A DNA stretch of 57,665 nucleotides from Euperipatoides rowelli (taxonomy: Eukaryota; Onychophora; Udeonychophora; Euonychophora; Peripatopsidae): assembly GCA_003024985.2 (NCBI GenBank), contig PXIH01S0000678.1, one strand, 5' to 3'. Position 1 is the first letter of the stretch; every line of letters begins with the position of its first letter. The notes under the pieces were generated by a model. That model had not been told where the DNA came from. It did no database searches and was given only the letters and a program-made list of their open reading frames with translations. Shown piece by piece: positions 55,813 to 57,665 of this stretch. The position numbers were made by a program, and so were the translations under genes.

Positions 55813-56425
55813 ACGACCTTGAAAAAATTCGAAAAAATTAATACAAACAGGTTATAACAGCCTTATGAATGATGAGTTATTGGCTTTATGGTTCGAGATG
55901 TCTATTAGTAACTTCAAGAATAATCAATGGGAACTAAATTTAGATGCAAAAAATTCTAAAAATTTGCGTTTGTGCAGAAACTTATTTTCAAAGATTGCTC
56001 ACTAAACAAGATAACATCTTAAACAGGCCCGATCTCGTCTTTGAAATAATTAAAGGAGATTTCTATTTGGACAGAGAAATACTTCTTCTATTGATAACAT
56101 TAAGTGGTAATTTAAAACTTATATCCAAAACTATACTTGGAATAGGTTTAGTAAATCAAACTTTAATTCACCCAAGGGAAATATTTTATAACGCATTCAA
56201 AGATAATGCAACGTCTATTATAATTGCCCATTCACATTCTGATAAAAATTTAAAACCCAGTATGTAGATATTGAAATAACAAAGAAATTAAAAGAAGCCT
56301 CAGAAACATTAGGCCTACCCATGCTAGATCACATTATTTATTCTAACAATGGCTTTTTTAGTTTCTACTTAGAAACTAATATTATTAAAGAAAATACTTA
56401 TGGTAATCTATATAACATTATATAA
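55809..56425 (+). pseudogene. radC: radC-like (JAB/MPN domain) pseudogene with at least three frameshifts
   Basis: The original start ATG at 55809 still overlaps the upstream stop (ATGA), but the frame ends after ten codons. A RadC-like N-terminal helix (LMNDELLALWFEM) continues in a second frame to about 55990. The middle, with GIGLVNQTLIHPREIFYNAF and the metal motif HSHSDKNLKPS, is in a third register (55944-56266), and the C-terminal DIEITKKLKEASETLGLPML...DHII is back in the second frame to a TAA at 56423. RadC proteins are JAMM-fold; their role in DNA metabolism is unclear. No intact product is possible without recoding. Confidence 0.85.
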
Positions 56426-56440
56426 GAGTAAGTTACATAT

Positions 56441-57665
56441 TCATCTTAAGTACTTGATAGGATTTTCAGTATTACCTTTTTTAAAGACAGTAAAGTGAAG
56501 ATGATTACCTGTGGAATGACCAGTATTGCCCATATAACCAATTACTTGACTTCTTGTTACATATTGTCCTACTTTAACAATAAATGAATTCAAATGTCCA
56601 TAAAAAGTTTGATATCCATTATTATGTGTAACAATAATATATCTTCCATAGATAGAATTAAAGCCTGCTGCAGTTATTTTACCTTCTTTTGCAGCATAAA
56701 TTTTTGTATTCCTAGAATTTGCTATGTCTATTCCATTATGAAATTGAATTATTTTAGTAAAAGGATCTAATCTCTTGCCATAATGAGAAGTGAGTTGACC
56801 TTGTGTAGGATAAACAAACAACTCTCCTAAGGCTTCTTGAAGAGCTGAGCTAGACATTTTTCCTCCTGGAATAAATAATTTCTGATTTAAATTAAGTATC
56901 TCATTTCCAAGATTATTAGAATCTAAAATATGAATTTTTATAATACCATATTCTTGAGCAATGGAACTTAAAGAATCATTTTTTTTAACCGTGTGTATAA
57001 CTCCCTTCATATTAGGAACTTGAATCTTAAAACCAGCTCGTATGTTTCTAACATCTTTAATTTCGTTGAATGCAATCAAAGTTTCACTATTAATTTTATT
57101 TCTAGCAGCAATATGAGATAAAGTTTCACCTGATTTTATTTCATATTCAAAAGTCTTAAGAATGATTGGATTTTCAATTTTATTGTTACGGTCAACAGCA
57201 ACAGTATCATACAAGTATTGACTAATTCCATTCAAATTTTGATCGCTATAATATAAAAAGGTATCTATTAAATGATCCTTGGGAAAATCCAATTTACTTA
57301 AAAAAGCAAAAGAACCATAAAGATAAAAAATATTAAAATTAAACGTTAAAATTAGCAAAAACAAAAGAACATTAAAAATAAAAACTACACTCATACTTAG
57401 CTTAAAGCTACTAAATTTACTTTTAATATTCTTATAACTAATATTTAGTTTATAATATTTATTAAATCTAAACTGTTTTAACTTATGTAAGTTAAAACAA
57501 ATAGTTCTTATTAATCTTAAAAGATATAACAGAAATCCCTTTAATTGTAAAAACTTACTTTTATGATACTTAATATTTTTTCTTGAATATTCAATAGTAC
57601 TAAAATTTTTTAAATTTAAATTACTATAAATGTTTCTATCATTTAATAAAATTTTCTTCCTTCTA
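56441..57665 (-). CDS. LysM/M23 peptidase, cell-wall associated (5' end beyond the window)
   Basis: The frame stays open to the right edge, so the start lies outside; at least 407 residues are encoded. An ATG at 57394 exists, but the 90 codons upstream are stop-free and encode a basic stretch before the membrane helix, so I treat it as internal. The helix (VVFIFNVLLFLLILTFNFNIF) is followed by two LysM domains (YEIKSGETLSHIAARNKI and HTVKKNDSLSSIAQEYGI) and an M23 domain with zinc ligands in HNGIDIAN and GNHLHFTV. It should bind peptidoglycan and cut its cross-links. By order it is B31 BB_0262. Confidence 0.9.
   Translation of the reverse strand, partial: RRKKILLNDRNIYSNLNLKNFSTIEYSRKNIKYHKSKFLQLKGFLLYLLRLIRTICFNLHKLKQFRFNKYYKLNISYKNIKSKFSSFKLSMSVVFIFNVLLFLLILTFNFNIFYLYGSFAFLSKLDFPKDHLIDTFLYYSDQNLNGISQYLYDTVAVDRNNKIENPIILKTFEYEIKSGETLSHIAARNKINSETLIAFNEIKDVRNIRAGFKIQVPNMKGVIHTVKKNDSLSSIAQEYGIIKIHILDSNNLGNEILNLNQKLFIPGGKMSSSALQEALGELFVYPTQGQLTSHYGKRLDPFTKIIQFHNGIDIANSRNTKIYAAKEGKITAAGFNSIYGRYIIVTHNNGYQTFYGHLNSFIVKVGQYVTRSQVIGYMGNTGHSTGNHLHFTVFKKGNTENPIKYLR

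Noticed and set aside
55944-56267. A free-standing 107-residue JAB-domain gene
   Set aside because: Flanking sequence in another frame continues the RadC similarity on both sides, so this is the middle of a frameshifted gene, and it has no ribosome site of its own.
1-57665. Mobile elements, prophage or plasmid-type genes
   Set aside because: No transposase, integrase, phage structural gene, partition gene or terminal inverted repeat was found; gene content and order are those of the conserved chromosome.

Overview
The window is a stretch of borrelial main chromosome. Evidence for this is the very low G+C, A-rich coding strands, dense genes with short or overlapping junctions, and a gene order that runs almost collinearly with loci I recall as BB_0209 to BB_0262 of Borrelia burgdorferi B31 (lmp1-mutL, pstSCAB, pgl-fliG1-alaS, rho-rpmE, hbb-rpsT, ychF, lnt, pcs, leuS, lon, recJ, rpsU-ftsK). 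B31 locus numbers are from memory and were not looked up. Some details (a short Lmp1-like protein, missing glycerol genes, a decayed radC) suggest a species other than the Lyme type strain, possibly of the relapsing-fever or another divergent lineage. The sequence alone does not name it. There is one run of 685 Ns (25830-26514) and a single N at 36765, so the source is a draft assembly.

Layout. 1-5514: the tail of a repeat-bearing protein, a TPR membrane protein (Lmp1-like), mutL and a coiled-coil protein, all on +. 5544-6846: a CAT-anticodon tRNA, then a lipoprotein and efp on -. 6981-11236: the pstSCAB phosphate transporter; its PstA carries an inserted PstS-like domain. 11239-16545 (-): SIMPL protein, pgl, fliG1, alaS and a ZIP transporter packed head to tail. 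16601-22595: dus, serS (-), a lipoprotein and an M16C protease. 22599-29642 (-): rpmE/rho, a bactofilin, hbb, rpsT, the assembly gap, ychF and a TPR/NHL/vWA protein. 29772-34340: lnt (+), then on - a small exported protein and an M23 peptidase/bactofilin/YaaR operon. 34477-43241 (+): rdgB, pepF, pcs, dedA-like, tRNA-Leu, leuS and an RND/MMPL transporter. 43271-45703 (-): lon. 45814-49791 (+): a RecO-like protein, recJ, an M23 peptidase and rpsU. 49833-54201 (-): ftsK, uppP and a single-pass membrane protein. 54394-56425 (+): a TPR protein with a degenerate Mrr-like domain and a radC pseudogene. 56441 to the right edge (-): a LysM/M23 peptidase.

Functional themes. Cell-envelope and shape genes recur: three LytM/M23 peptidases, two bactofilins, uppP, ftsK and lnt. 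DNA repair genes also recur: mutL, recO-like, recJ and a dead radC. The most notable points are the PstA fusion, an EF-P with Arg at its modification site, the M23-bactofilin-YaaR operon, an apparent loss of dck-glpF-glpK-glpD with a 30-bp perfect palindrome at the junction, the RecO-like protein ahead of recJ, the TPR-Mrr protein with the radC wreck behind it, and two places where the 3' end of a gene has been tandemly duplicated. There are no CRISPR arrays, insertion sequences, prophage genes or rRNAs.
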